A stretch of DNA of 64,000 nt, taken from positions 4,554,501 to 4,618,500 of the forward strand of contig NC_089442.1 of NCBI RefSeq assembly GCF_026210795.1. The letters are read 5' to 3'. The notes beneath the pieces are model-generated. The model worked only from the letters and a program-made list of their open reading frames with translations, searched no databases and was not told the DNA's origin. Positions 22,141 through 33,359 of this stretch are shown here, in pieces. Every line of letters begins with the position of its first letter. Position 1 is the stretch's first letter. Source of the stretch: Rhizophagus irregularis. Lineage: Eukaryota > Glomeromycota > Glomeromycetes > Glomerales > Glomeraceae. The position numbers were made by a program, and so were the translations under genes.

Positions 22141-22813
22141 GTTACTAATATAAAAAAAATTATGTAAAAATCATTATGCAATATATATTTTGCATTAAAA
22201 TAAAATTTTTTAGAAACATAATCAATTTTAGCGTGAGAGATCATAGAATGATCTTGTTAGTCTTTCTTAAAAAATAATGTGAACAGAGGGACCTTTAAAT
22301 ACAAAAAATTATACTTATATTTCTACGCACACACTGACAATTCGATTAAGCCAGTTTAGTAAACGTATCAGTTAATATCAGTCCAAAAATAACAATTAAA
22401 CTATCTATTTGCTTATTAATCATTAAGTAAATTATTTAGTTATATTACCAAGAGTGCGGGGCTCAGGGGATAACGTATGGTCAATATGTTCTGCATAATA
22501 ACACAGTTATTGGGAATTTCATCTAAACTGCTTCGTACATTTCAACCCCGGATGCGGATGACGTAAGCAAATCAACACGTAAAGAATTTCTTTTCCATCT
22601 TTTCCATTCTATTCTGTTTCACAAAACAAATAATTAGAAATATTTATGAGAAATCTATTAATTCTATTAAGAAAGAATTTTTAAATTTTACTGCACCCAA
22701 TATTCCACAAGTACATATTTGTATATACAATCGCTTATCAAATATATCGGAATTTGTATATAATTCGGCTGAACACTTATAAATTAAAAGTTATTAATTT
22801 AATAAGAAAAAAG

Positions 22814-24822
22814 ATGGATCTTTACGACACTTTAGATTTTTACCTAAAAAAATCTATTCGCATTCGCAATGTTAATAAAATTCTGATTGGAGAACCTTTA
22901 GGTTTCTTAGATTTTTACCTAAAAAAATCTATTCACATTCGCAATGTTAATAATATTCTGACTGACGAACCTTTAGGTTTGTCGTTCTGTATTGTGTGTA
23001 AAGTACTTGATTTCAACTGTCAGTGTGACGTTTATTATTACAGAGCAAAAGGATTATTTATACAGAGTGGAAACAAAGTTATTGACGATTTTATTAGCTA
23101 TACATTAACTAATAATACTAAAGAATATGGGAAAATGATGTTCATTCCTTATGATAAATTCAAAAATATAGAACTTATTGGTGAAGGAGGTTTTAGTAAA
23201 ATTTATAAGGCTACTTGGATTGATTGTAAACTTTATTGTTGGATTCTAAATAATTCCCTGCTAAATAATTCTGAAACAATTGCTCTTAAAAAGCTTAACA
23301 ATTCTAAAAATATTACTTCTAAAGAGCTAAATGAGGTAAATATTCCTTATTGATTTATTAATAAAGTTTAAAATGTGAGACGAATAATAATTTTTATTAA
23401 TTTCAGCTTAAGATATTTTACCATTATTCTTCGAATCGGAAAAGTGAATCTTTTTATAATTCGGTAAATGATTCTGTTAATGCATATTACGGTATTACTC
23501 AAGATCCTGTAACCCAAGATCTTATATTTATTATGCCATATTATAATTCGGATTTGACACATTATATAACTGAAAATTTTTACAGTATTGAATGGCGCCA
23601 TAAAATGATTTATTTGCAAAACGTCATAGATGGACTTGCTAAAGTTCATGATACAAATATTATACATAGAGATTTACATAGTGGAAATATACTTCTAAAT
23701 GGTCGATATGATGCAGCAAACATATGTGATTTAGGAGCAAGTAAATCAGCAACGGAAAATAACGATAATGATAATGAAGATAAAAACGTTTATGGCATAA
23801 TTCCTTATGTTGCACCAGAGGTTTTACAAGGAAAAAAATATACCAAAGCTTCAGATATATATAGTTTTGGAATGATTATGTGGGAGTTAATGGTAGGAAG
23901 AAGACCTTTTTGGGATAGAAATCATAATACAGAACTCATAATTGAAATATGTGATGGTTTACGTCCACCAATTGTTACAAATGCACCTGAAGGTTATATT
24001 GATTTAATGAAAGAATGTTGGCATTCTGATCCAAAAAAAAGACCAAAAGCAGTTGAATTATCGAATAAATTTGCGCAAATGCATCGTAATGTATGGATGA
24101 TTAAAATTATAAAATCATCAGATATTGGACCTGTAACAACAAATAATCCTAACGCCGTATATAAGAGTAGATATTTAAGTGATATGATAAAATCTGCATC
24201 TTCTACAAGAAGTTTAAGAAGCAAATCTATTACTTCAGAAGGTATTTAATTTGTAATTTTAAATGTATTTTTTCACAATGTAATTAAATTATTTTAATTA
24301 TTCTGGCCAATTTAATTTATACCAAAGAAATTCTACTGTAATAGTGATTGTTTGTTTTATTTAATATAAACTTTTTATTTCGTTTGAATTATTATTATTA
24401 AATTATATAATTTTTTTAAGATAAAAGAAAATTTGAAGATAATCAATCTGAAAATAACTTTGAAAATGGTACGGTAAAGAAAATTTTATCATTATGAAGA
24501 AATCAAATATTATTTATCTAAAAATTCTTTTTTTAGGTAAAAGTATTAAAAAGATTAAACTAATTAAATATGAAAATAATGGTAAAGAATAGTAACTTCT
24601 ATTATGCGTACTTTTTTTATAACTTATCTAATTAAAATTTACGGTATTTTTTATTTAGATTACGCTACAAGGGAACTTGAATTTGATATCGATTCCAAAC
24701 AACCTAATGATGATAGTAATAGTAAGTAAATACCGTATTAATAAATAATAATTAATTTACAATCTAATATATTTTACTTCTTTAAAGAATATATTACTAA
24801 AGAAATCGGATTTGATATTTAA
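22814..24822 (+). CDS. Zinc-ribbon TKL protein kinase E
   Basis: First-subfamily kinase. Exons 22814-23335 and 23407-24241 encode the N-terminus and an intact kinase domain (GEGGFSKIY, IALKK, HRDLHSGN, CDLG, APE, SFGMIMWE). The start at MDLYDTLDFYLKK is chosen because close relatives have the same sequence here. The N-terminus has an exact-length 25-residue tandem duplication (22832-22906 and 22907-22981). The second half of the Cys4 motif is damaged: CIVC is kept, but the partner reads CDVY. Tail exon 3 has lost its AG acceptor (ctg instead of cag near 24309). Skipping it to exons 24421-24468, 24537-24581, 24659-24721 and 24788-24822 stays in frame and gives 515 aa. Reading on instead stops at 24249. 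Confidence 0.75.
22832..22981 (+). repeat. In-frame 75-bp tandem duplication in kinase E
   Basis: Two adjacent 75-base copies encode LDFYLKKSIRIRNVNKIL and LDFYLKKSIHIRNVNNIL plus seven further residues each. The two DNA copies differ at few sites, so the duplication is recent. Confidence 0.9.
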
Positions 24823-24939
24823 TATGTTTTTTTGAATTACTATTATTATTATTACTTTGGTGTATTATTTGAATATTGACTATATGTAAGAAATTGGCAA
24901 AAATGATAGATAACAATAAAATAAACAATCAATATATAC

Positions 24940-25170
24940 GAATTAAAAGATATAAATATGATGCCAAGTTCAATTATTAGAAGATAATAGTAATCAATTA
25001 TCTGATATTCATTTCGAGGATAAAGAACGGGGAGGTAGATTAGGAACTCTTTATTTGGAAATTTTAAATGAGCTACAAAAAATTTATATCATTCAGTTTC
25101 TTCTTCATATCCTGAAGAATAGCGGATGAAGTTTTGAAGAATTAAATGACTTAAACGCCATATATGGGGT
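24940..25170 (+). pseudogene. Methyltransferase 3' fragment behind kinase E
   Basis: It corresponds to part of the last exon of the methyltransferase at 10.9-12.4 kb, but lies on the opposite strand. Matching pieces are DINMMPSSIIR, NQLSDIHFEDK and GGRLGTLYLEIL, then frameshifts. The junction to the kinase 3' flank (caatcaatatatacgaatta) is the same as in the copies next to kinases A and B. Confidence 0.75.
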
Positions 25171-25541
25171 TTTATTCAAAAACCTATCCAAATTCCAAAC
25201 ATAGCCATTGTCAATAACAATATTTAATGAAGCTGCAATTGTTTACTATCATTATCATGTGCATAAGAATCCGAAAAGGTAATTCTTAGCAGTAAAATTA
25301 TTTACTTTCGGATTGCATGGAATTTCGGAAAAATATGATTAATTTTATCGAGAAACGGTCATGTAATGTCTGTGTGACATAAAAACCAATATTACGCTCA
25401 GCCCTTTCAAAGAAGTAAACTTTTTCTTCTAACACTATTTTTTATCTGAGCCATATTATAACGTGTAAATGAAAATCACCAAAACTCGAAATACATCCGT
25501 TAAAACTGTTCAAACTCCTTTCTTTTGAAGGAAATAACTCT

Positions 25542-26026
25542 ATGGATTTAACTAACAAGAATCAGTCACAAGGTATTGAGAGATCAACACTTTTTTTGTG
25601 TTATTAAATACTGAAGCCATTACAATTAATTTTTAGAGGATGATTTGTCCTACTACTCACCTGACGACGATTTTAGTGACTCTGAAGAATCTAAAGCGTT
25701 AATGATTAAACATCACATTCGTATTGTATCTGACCGACTCTGATTCAGTAAGTTTCTTGGAGACTACCAGACTAACTGTTTACATTTCATTTCAAAATTA
25801 AGTTTCTCTCAAGAGAATGTACGAAGAAATACATGAATTTCCTGACCCCAAATACATGTTCGACCTCAAGACAAAAGGGCTCACTACTCCTGAAAAGTTT
25901 GTTGCATGGTGGAATGAGAGCCATCCAGATTTTCAAATCACCATTGATTCTATTAGGGAATGGAATTATCGCAAAGATGAAGATCCTTCCCGCTATAATC
26001 TCAACTGGGGCAAGTATGGAGATTGA
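25542..26026 (+). CDS. Small hypothetical protein, probably multi-exon
   Basis: The last exon (from 25814 or so) encodes MYEEIHEFPDPKYMFDLKTK followed by GLTTPEKFVAWWNESHPDF and a charged end with NWGKYGD. Upstream, ATGGATTTAACTAACAAG (25542) with a GT-AG intron at 25573-25636 gives an acidic stretch, EDDLSYYSPDDDFSDSEES. A second intron from 25731 to about 25813 would join them in frame, for a protein of about 110 aa. The exon content looks coding, but without it the upstream frame stops at 25743. No known domain is recognised. The splice model is inference. Confidence 0.4.
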
Positions 26027-26245
26027 GATTAGAGTATTGTTGTGAACAGATCAGATACCAGAGTTTAATCAAGCTTGTCTTATACCATTTTTTATACCAT
26101 TTTTATGAACCAACTTAAATCACAATTTTTTGTAATGAAGTACATATGAATATTGATTTCAACTTAATAAAGATACATATATATGAACATTAAATTTCAA
26201 ATTAATAATGAGCAAACAACAACTGAAATTATGGTCTAAAATTTA

Positions 26246-27139
26246 TTAATATATTGGTCTATAGTTACGATTGGAACGATCTTCATCAAGTAAAATATCT
26301 AATGGCCGACCATGTTGAGATCCCATTTGATGAGTAAAATAAGTTATGCCTTTTGCCTCTCTTCTAAGAAAATTTTGATATTCTTGTCTTTCAGCTGGTA
26401 CACTCTCATCAAAATTTTCTATTTGAAAAGCAGTTGTTAAACAATGTAATATGAAAATATTCAAAGATAAAGAAACCTTCAAGTTGAATTATTTGCACAT
26501 TGTTTGTAAGACCTATTCGTTTTCCAACTATACATAATCCTCCCCAGCACTTGAATATCGTCTCCCAGTTGTTTGATTTTTAATCATTCTCCACATTGAA
26601 TTAGGTTTGACCCATTGTCATATTCACAGAGGAATTGGCCAGTTGTTACCGCTCTATCCTGTAAAGCTTGAGTATTGTAGCCAAGAGCCTCAACTCTTCC
26701 AAGCATTTGGCGGTAATCATATTCACTTATTATTATCTCGCAGGTTCCTATAATAATTTAAAGGATAAATCATTTCTTTTAGGAAATAAAATACAAAGTA
26801 ACTTTGATACTGTACTTCCTCTAAAAGTTCGCGTCAACGAATTTTTCTGTATAAGAACCCAGCCATACCATACCCATACCCCAATGTGGTCAAAGTACCT
26901 CCAATTAATATTGAAGGCACCACAAATATCCAGTAAAAAGTACAACATATTGCCAAAAGAACTAAGGAAAAAACTAAGACGATAGGAAAAGATATAACCA
27001 GGGCAATACCAATCCAAACAATATTGGATACACCAAGATCACGAAAATCAAAACATAAAAAATCCACATATTTAAAAAAAATAAATGTTGATCGAACAAA
27101 AGACGACTGGTTCTTGAAAAAATAAGAATGTGGGCACAT
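26246..27139 (-). pseudogene. Hypothetical membrane or secreted gene, possibly broken
   Basis: Three coding-like blocks lie in order on the minus strand. Block 27139-26834 has two strong hydrophobic segments (VWIGIALVISFPIVLVFSLV and the following IFVVPSILIGG). Block about 26740-26600 encodes EYDYRQMLGRVEALGYNTQA. Block 26482-26246 encodes MKVSLSLNIFILHCLTTAFQ, a signal-peptide-like start, and then a charged 58-residue end. They could be one multi-exon gene, or two small genes with decay between them. Stops separate the blocks in the genomic reading and no full splice model was found. Confidence 0.35.
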
Positions 27140-27664
27140 GATTAATATTTTCTGTCATAATCATTTTTTTTTTTTTGACTCATGTAATAATAACATAACG
27201 CGGTTAAAGTACTGTACATTTAAAAAGCGTGTATACATCCTAATATCCGCGTGTACAGAAAAATAGACATGTCAGTTCAACTATGAGTTCGTGAAAATAT
27301 CCTGGTTGCTGATAAGTTCGTTTCTTGCATATGTGGAATGGAAAATTGGGGCAATTAATATTTAAGCTCAACTGATTGGTGTATAGTACGATTTTGTAAG
27401 TTAGTATGTTTGTGGAATTTTTACTTTGTATGTATGATTTTTATGGACATATACTTATCACTATATATATATAACTATATATATATATAATATATAAATA
27501 ATGAAGTTCTTCCCACAATTGTTTCAGTTTACACAAAATCCATGTAATTGTTGCAAAAAAATCCATATAATTATTAGTGATTTTTTTAAGGAAAATAATA
27601 AAAAAATCAATCCAACTACTTTTGATTTTGAGGAATTCCACGTAATTAGTTAAATCTTAATGTA

Positions 27665-27785
27665 CAGTGAGGGTGTACGATATTAACGTACGAACTGGCC
27701 GGAATTAACGTTAACGCTATCACGTGCAAGTGCATAACTCCTAAACTCGGGCCGGTTCGTACGTTAATATCGTACACCCTCACTG
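27665..27785. mobile_element. MITE, 121 bp, with 36-bp inverted repeats and TA duplication
   Basis: The left end CAGTGAGGGTGTACGATATT and the inverted right end match over 36 bases with one difference (GAACTGGCC versus GAACCGGCC). TA flanks both sides (27663-27664 and 27786-27787). CAGT ends with a TA target duplication fit the Tc1/mariner-pogo superfamily. The high identity of the arms suggests recent movement. It has no coding capacity. Confidence 0.9.
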
Positions 27786-27929
27786 TACGTTAAGGACGCC
27801 CATATAATAATTTATCAATTCGAGATTTATTTTTTTTTAAAAAAAAAAATTTCTTTTATAAACTTTTATAAATATTTTATTATATAAGTATAAATAAATT
27901 TCATGTTAATTACATGAGATTATCGAAGT

Positions 27930-28600
27930 TTTAGAATTGGCTAATTTAGTAAAGAAAAAGAATTGGGATTATACAAGTGCTTCAGACGTATATAGTTTTG
28001 GAATGATTATGTGGGAGGTAGTGACAGGAAGAAGACCTTTTGTGATAGAAATCATAATACAGAACTTATAGTTGAAATATGTGATGGATTACGACCACCA
28101 ATTATTAAAGATGCACCTGATGGTTATATTAACTTAATGAAAAAATGCTGGCATTCTGATCCAAAAAAGATGGTATATATTGGACCTATGTATAACAACA
28201 AATAATCCTGACGTCATATATAAGAGTAGATATTTGAATGGTATGATAAAATGTGCATCTACAAGAGGCTTAAGAAGCCAATCTATTTCTTCAGAGTTTG
28301 GGTAAATAGTTTACAATATTGATCTTCCTTAAATAATTTGATGTTTTAATTTCGTTCAATTATAAAGAAATTTTTATGGTTTTTAATTTTTAGGCAAAGA
28401 TTAAACTCATTGAAGAAAAAATGATGGTAAATAGTTACTTTGTTTTTTAAAAACCTACATTTTTTATGATTTGATTGGAAATTTTCTTTATTTATTAGAT
28501 TACTTTACAAAAGAACTTGAACTTGATATCGATAATTAATTATTATGATCTTATTATATTTTATATTTTTACTTTATATAGAATATATTACTAGAGAAAT
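27930..28600 (+). pseudogene. Kinase relic F, C-terminal half only
   Basis: It starts inside the C-lobe (YTSASDVYSFGMIMWEV). One base is lost in the PFWDRN motif (ccttttgtgatagaaat), so the frame shifts, and bases are missing after the RP.. segment. Tail exons 5 (near 28395), 6 (28500) and 7 (28582) are present with stops. The N-lobe and catalytic loop are absent. Confidence 0.85.
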
Positions 28601-28604
28601 CAAT

Positions 28605-29278
28605 ACTTTTTAAAGGTGTTTTGTACGTCATATTATTAAAATTTTTTTCTCTTTTTTTCTTTATAGAGGTTATAATGATTGGCATATGTGAGAAGTTGAT
28701 AAAATAAAAAATGTTGATAAGAATAATTTAATACAAAGCAGCTGTTTGCATCAAATCAATGTAATCAATCATGTAATAGTAAAGATTTTATAAAATAAGA
28801 AAGTACTAAATCAATTAAAAATTTGTGCTAAAATAATATTGTTCTAATATTGTATTTTTCGTGGGGGCTTATATTCTCCTTTCCAAATTAGTTACAGTAT
28901 ATGCTGTACCAGTGCTATACATCGAAAAATACAATGATATTTTAATCTATTGGGTATTGAGGACAATTTCGGTTATTGCACAGTAGATCAACCGTTTAAT
29001 AATGAGAAATATTAATAATTGTCAAATGCTTTATGGCTGCAATTAAGAAATTCTATCGAGAAAAGAATTCTCAAACTCTATATTTCATAAGTACGTATTT
29101 GTATATACAATCGCTTATCAAAATATATATCAGAATTTGCATATAAGAATACAGAATTCGGTTGAAAACTTCACGCTCAATAAATTAAGCTATTAATTTA
29201 ATAAGAAAAAAGATTTGTACGGATCTTTACGACTCTTTAAATTTTTTACTTAAAAAATCTGACGACAATATTAATGAA
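28605..29278. other. 5' flank of kinase G
   Basis: There is no gene. Bases 29095-29210 (tttgtatatacaatcgcttatc onward) closely match the 5' flanks of kinases E (22718-22810) and B (minus strand, about 9990-9860), so this is probably the shared promoter and 5' untranslated region of the first kinase subfamily. Confidence 0.45.
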
Positions 29279-31144
29279 ATGATGGCTAACAAATCTTTAA
29301 GTTCGCCGCTTTGTATTACGTGTAAAGCAAGAAAACTTAGGAGTAATTTGTGTTACGTTTGTAACAGAGCAAAAGAATTATTTATACCTAGTGGAAACAA
29401 AGTTATTGACGATTTTATTAGTTATACATTGACCAATAGTACTAAAAAATATGGGAATATGATATTTGTTCCATATGATAATTTCAAAAATATAGAATTT
29501 ATTGGTGAAGGAGGGTTTAGTAAAATTTATAAAGCTACTTGGATTGATTGTAAAATTTCTAATGATACTCTAAATTATTCCCTACGAAATAAATTTGAAA
29601 CAGTTGCTCTTAAAAAGCTTAACAATTCTAAAAATATTACTTCTAAAGAGCTAAATGAGGTAAATATTTCATGTTAAATTCATTAATAGTCTTAATAGAC
29701 TTCAAATTTGATACAAAAAATTTAATCCAATAAATTTTTATTTCAGCTCAAGGTGTTTTATCATTATTCTTTAAATAGGAAAAATTCATATGATAGTTAC
29801 GTTAATGTATATTATGGTATTACTCAAGATCCTACTACTCAAGATCTTATATTTATTATGCCATATTATGATTCAGATTTAACGTATTGTATAACTAAAT
29901 ATTTTTTTAAGATTAATTGGCATGGTAAGATGTCTTATTTGCAAAGCATTATAAGTGGACTTGTCAACATTCATGATGCAAATATTATACATCGAGATTT
30001 ACATAGTGGAAATATACTTGTAGATAATATACATGTAAAAATATGTGATTTAGGAACAAGTAAATCAGCAACAGAAAATGACGATAATAACAACATTTAT
30101 GGCATAATTCCTTATGTTGCACCAGAGGTTTTACAAGAAAAAAATTATACTAAAGCATCAGATATTTACAGTTTTGGAATGATCATGTGGGAGTTAATGA
30201 CAGGAAGAAGACCTTTTTGGGATAGAAATCATAATATAGAATTAATAATTGAAATATGTGATGGTTTACGTCCACCAACTATTACAAATGCACCTAAGGA
30301 TTTTATTAATTTAATGAAAAAGTGCTGGCATCCTGATCCAGAAATAAGACCAACAGCAGTTGAAGTATCAAAAGTAATTCATGATATACGTTATAATGGG
30401 AATGCGCTTCAAACTAAAATTATAAAATCATCAGATGTTGGACCTGCAACAATCCATAACCCAGGTGCCATATATAAGAGTAGATATTTAAGTAATATGA
30501 TAAAATCTGCAGCTACTACAAGAAGTTTAAGAAGCCAATCTATTACCTCGAAAGGTAAATAATTAGTAATTTACATTGTATTTTTTCATAATATCATTTT
30601 AACTTTTCGTTCAATTTTCAGACCAATTAAATTTTTACCAAAGAAATTCTAATAGTAATTGTTTGTTTATTTGACTATAAACTTTTATTTCGTTTGAATC
30701 ATCATTAACAAATTTTATAATTTTTTTTAAGACAAAAGAAAATTTGAAGATAATAATCAATCTGAAAATAACTTTGACGATGGTACGGTAAAGAAAATTT
30801 TTATCATGAATAAGAAGTCAATATTTACTCATTTAAAAATACTATATATATTTTTTAGGCGATAGTATTAAAAAGACCAAACTAACTGAAGATGAAAATA
30901 ATGGTAAAGAATAGTAAAATTTTATCATGCATACATTTTAACTTAATTAAAATTTACGGTATTTTTTCACTTAGATTACGTTACAAAAGAAATTAAATTT
31001 GATATCGATACAAATTCTAAACAACCTAATGATGAGAGTAAGTAAATATTGTATATAATAAATAATAATAATTAATTTACAACCTTCTAATATTTTTACT
31101 TCTTTATAGAATATATTACTAGAGAAATTGGGTTTGATATTTAA
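29279..31144 (+). CDS. Zinc-ribbon TKL protein kinase G, complete seven-exon model
   Basis: Best complete member of the family. Exons 29279-29659, 29747-30554, 30622-30654, 30732-30782, 30859-30903, 30975-31037 and 31110-31144 sum to 471 codons plus stop, with GT-AG borders throughout. The order is: Cys4 motif (CITC, ten residues, CYVC), IPSGNKVIDDFI, kinase N-lobe (GEGGFSKIY, VALKK), phase-0 intron in helix C, HRDLHSGN, CDLG, APE, SFGMIMWE, then CWHPDPEIRP. All tail introns are phase 1. The tail is charged and Asn-rich, and ends with two related motifs, DYVTKEIKFDI (exon 6) and YITREIGFDI (exon 7). No membrane segment is present. Predicted role: cytoplasmic signalling kinase; substrate unknown. 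Confidence 0.85.
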
Positions 31145-31602
31145 TTTACTTCGTGCTTATGTTTTTTTTATTAGTTATATTATTATTAGCAGTTATTTTT
31201 TTTCCTTTATATATTATTTGAATATTTGGCTATATCTGATATGTAAGAATTTGGCAAAATAATAGAAATAAACCAATCAATATATACGTGTAAATACTAA
31301 ACCAATCAAAAACTTGCATTACGTGTTTGATTATTCTTTAAAATAATAATTTTCTCTTCTAGAATTTAATTCAACGCTGTATCACCAGACCCGACAAATA
31401 ATGAAATACAATGAAATTTGGAGTTTTCAAATGCTTTATGACTGGATATCCAGTTATTATTCTTAAAAGAAAATTTGCTTAAAGATATTAATTTTAATAA
31501 TGAAATAGTATTTATATGAGTGTCTATAAATAAGCTAAAATTCTATCTGCTATTCTTTTTTTTTTAAAAAAAACTTAAAATATAAAACTTAAAAATATAA
31601 TC

Positions 31603-32036
31603 ATGGAAAAATCAACAAACATTAAACGTAAAACCGACTTCTTATTATCAAACGACACACTTTTAAGTCAATCAACACGAAACAAAGTTGAATTAAAATA
31701 CAAAAAAAAAGAAATGTAGTGAATGAAATAAAAAGAGAAGAACTTCAAACGAAAGTCATCAGATTTGTCATGTTTGTTACAAAGAAAAAAATGCTTACAT
31801 CGAGTGGAAACAAAGTTATTGACGATTTTATTATACTCAAATTAATCATGCTAAAAATAATGGGAAAATGGTGGTTGTTCCTTATGAAAAATTCGAAAAT
31901 GTAGAACTTTAAGAAGCCAATCTATTATTCCCAGACCCCTATTTTTCATTTAGCTTACGTTACAAGAGAACTTGAATTTGATATCGATATAAATTCTAAT
32001 GATATATTACTAGAGAATTCAATTTTGATATTTAAT
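31603..32036 (+). pseudogene. Kinase relic H with the kinase domain deleted
   Basis: It begins MEKSTNIKRKTDFLLSND-like and then shifts frame before the Cys4 motif. SGNKVIDDFI is recognisable, and after VPYEKFENVEL the sequence jumps to the last codons of exon 2 (ctttaagaagccaatc), exactly as in relic D. Pieces of tail exons 6 and 7 follow directly at 31950-32035. The kinase domain is missing. Confidence 0.75.
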
Positions 32037-32249
32037 ACTTTTTATGCAAATAATTATTCTGCAACATGGGTTTTGTCATGAGTTATAAAATAAGTAATAT
32101 AAATATGTCCCCAATACCTTAGTCAATGAAATTTTTTTTTTTTTCAATTTTTAACCTTTTTTTCGACTTGGATTATTGGATACCGGAAAGTAAAAAAAAT
32201 TGGTTCAGTTTTTTCTATATTAACGGACATTAATAACTGTTCATTTTTC

Positions 32250-32655
32250 TTCTTTTTTTTTAGGCGTCTCTCTGGAGTCTGCCTTCTCTCTGTCTTCCCT
32301 CTCTTTTCTTTAGGTCTTCTTTGTTTTTCAATAAAATAGTCTTAAACCCGGTTGAATAATTCTTCGATATATCTTCACCTGATAGGTCTTCTCTTTTCTT
32401 TAGGTTTTCTTTTTATTAGGTCTTCTCTTCGGTTCCCTTTTTTATATCTTCTTTTAGGTACGTAGGTTGTGTATGGGTGGCATTTTCCCTCTTTCCTTTT
32501 CTATTCCTCGCTCTTTCCACTACTTTCTCTTTCCCTTATTCCATCGCCCCACTCCCCCTCCATTCCCTCTCCCTTTCCCTTCTCTCATTCTTCCCTTTTC
32601 CTTTTCCAATTTCCTCGCTCTTTCCTTTACCCTCTTTCGCTTTTCCCCCTGATCA
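32250..32655 (+). repeat. Polypyrimidine tract
   Basis: This is a strand-asymmetric T/C-rich stretch of about 400 bases, densest at 32480-32650 (ttccctctttcctttt style). It ends cctgatcaatgttg. A shorter relative at 41465-41580 ends cctgaccaatgttg, and both are followed by taacaattgtaataactagc and a kinase tail relic. The three overlapping plus-strand frames here are low-complexity artefacts. Confidence 0.7.
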
Positions 32656-32739
32656 ATGTTGTTTAACAATTGTAATAACTAGCTAAAACTAGAATAATAA
32701 ATGTTAAAACAATTTTAATATTTTGTTTCAATTAACATC

Positions 32740-33345
32740 GTTAGATATTATCGGACCTGTAACAACAAATAATCCTGACGCCGTATATAAAAGTATTTGA
32801 GTGGTTTGATAAAATCTGCAGCTTTTACAAGAAGTTTCAGAACTTGATTAATAGTTTGTCATATAAATTATATGTTTTTTTGATCATTATAATCATTTTA
32901 ACTTGCGTTCAATTAATTAGATCAATTTGATTTTTGCTAAAAAATTCTTAATAGTATAACATTTTTATTTCATTTAAATTATTGTTATTAACGAATTAAA
33001 TTTATTTTTAAAATAAAAGAAAGTTTGTCGATAATCAATTAAATAGCTTTGATAATGGTATTGGTAAAATAAATTTCATTATGATAAAGAAATCACTATT
33101 CATTAATATAAAAATATGACGAAAATGATGATAAATCACAATTCATGCATACCTTTTTTTTTATAAATTGATTTTTAATATACCGTATGCACTTTTTTAT
33201 TTAGATTACGTTACGATAAATTCTAAACAACCTAACGATGATGATAAGTATATCTATAATATCTATAATATTAAATCTGCAACTACTGCTGTAGCTCTAT
33301 AGAATATATTACTAGCGAAATTTATTTTGATGTTAATCCTTTTTG
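32740..33345 (+). pseudogene. Kinase tail relic I1
   Basis: It starts in the last third of exon 2 (IIGPVTTNNPDAVYKS-like) with internal losses. Recognisable tail exons 3 (32930), 4 (33015), 6 (33205) and 7 (33301) follow. No kinase domain remains. Confidence 0.75.
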
Positions 33346-33359
33346 ATTGTATTTTAAAT

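Noticed and set aside
22440-22570. Possible tRNA-like or retroelement sequence of higher GC upstream of kinase E
   Set aside because: Shares only gataacgtatggt with the 1.05-kb region; no acceptor stem or pol III box pair could be formed.
32467-32686. Three overlapping plus-strand frames
   Set aside because: All three frames of a polypyrimidine tract are open; low-complexity Phe/Pro/Ser/Leu output only.
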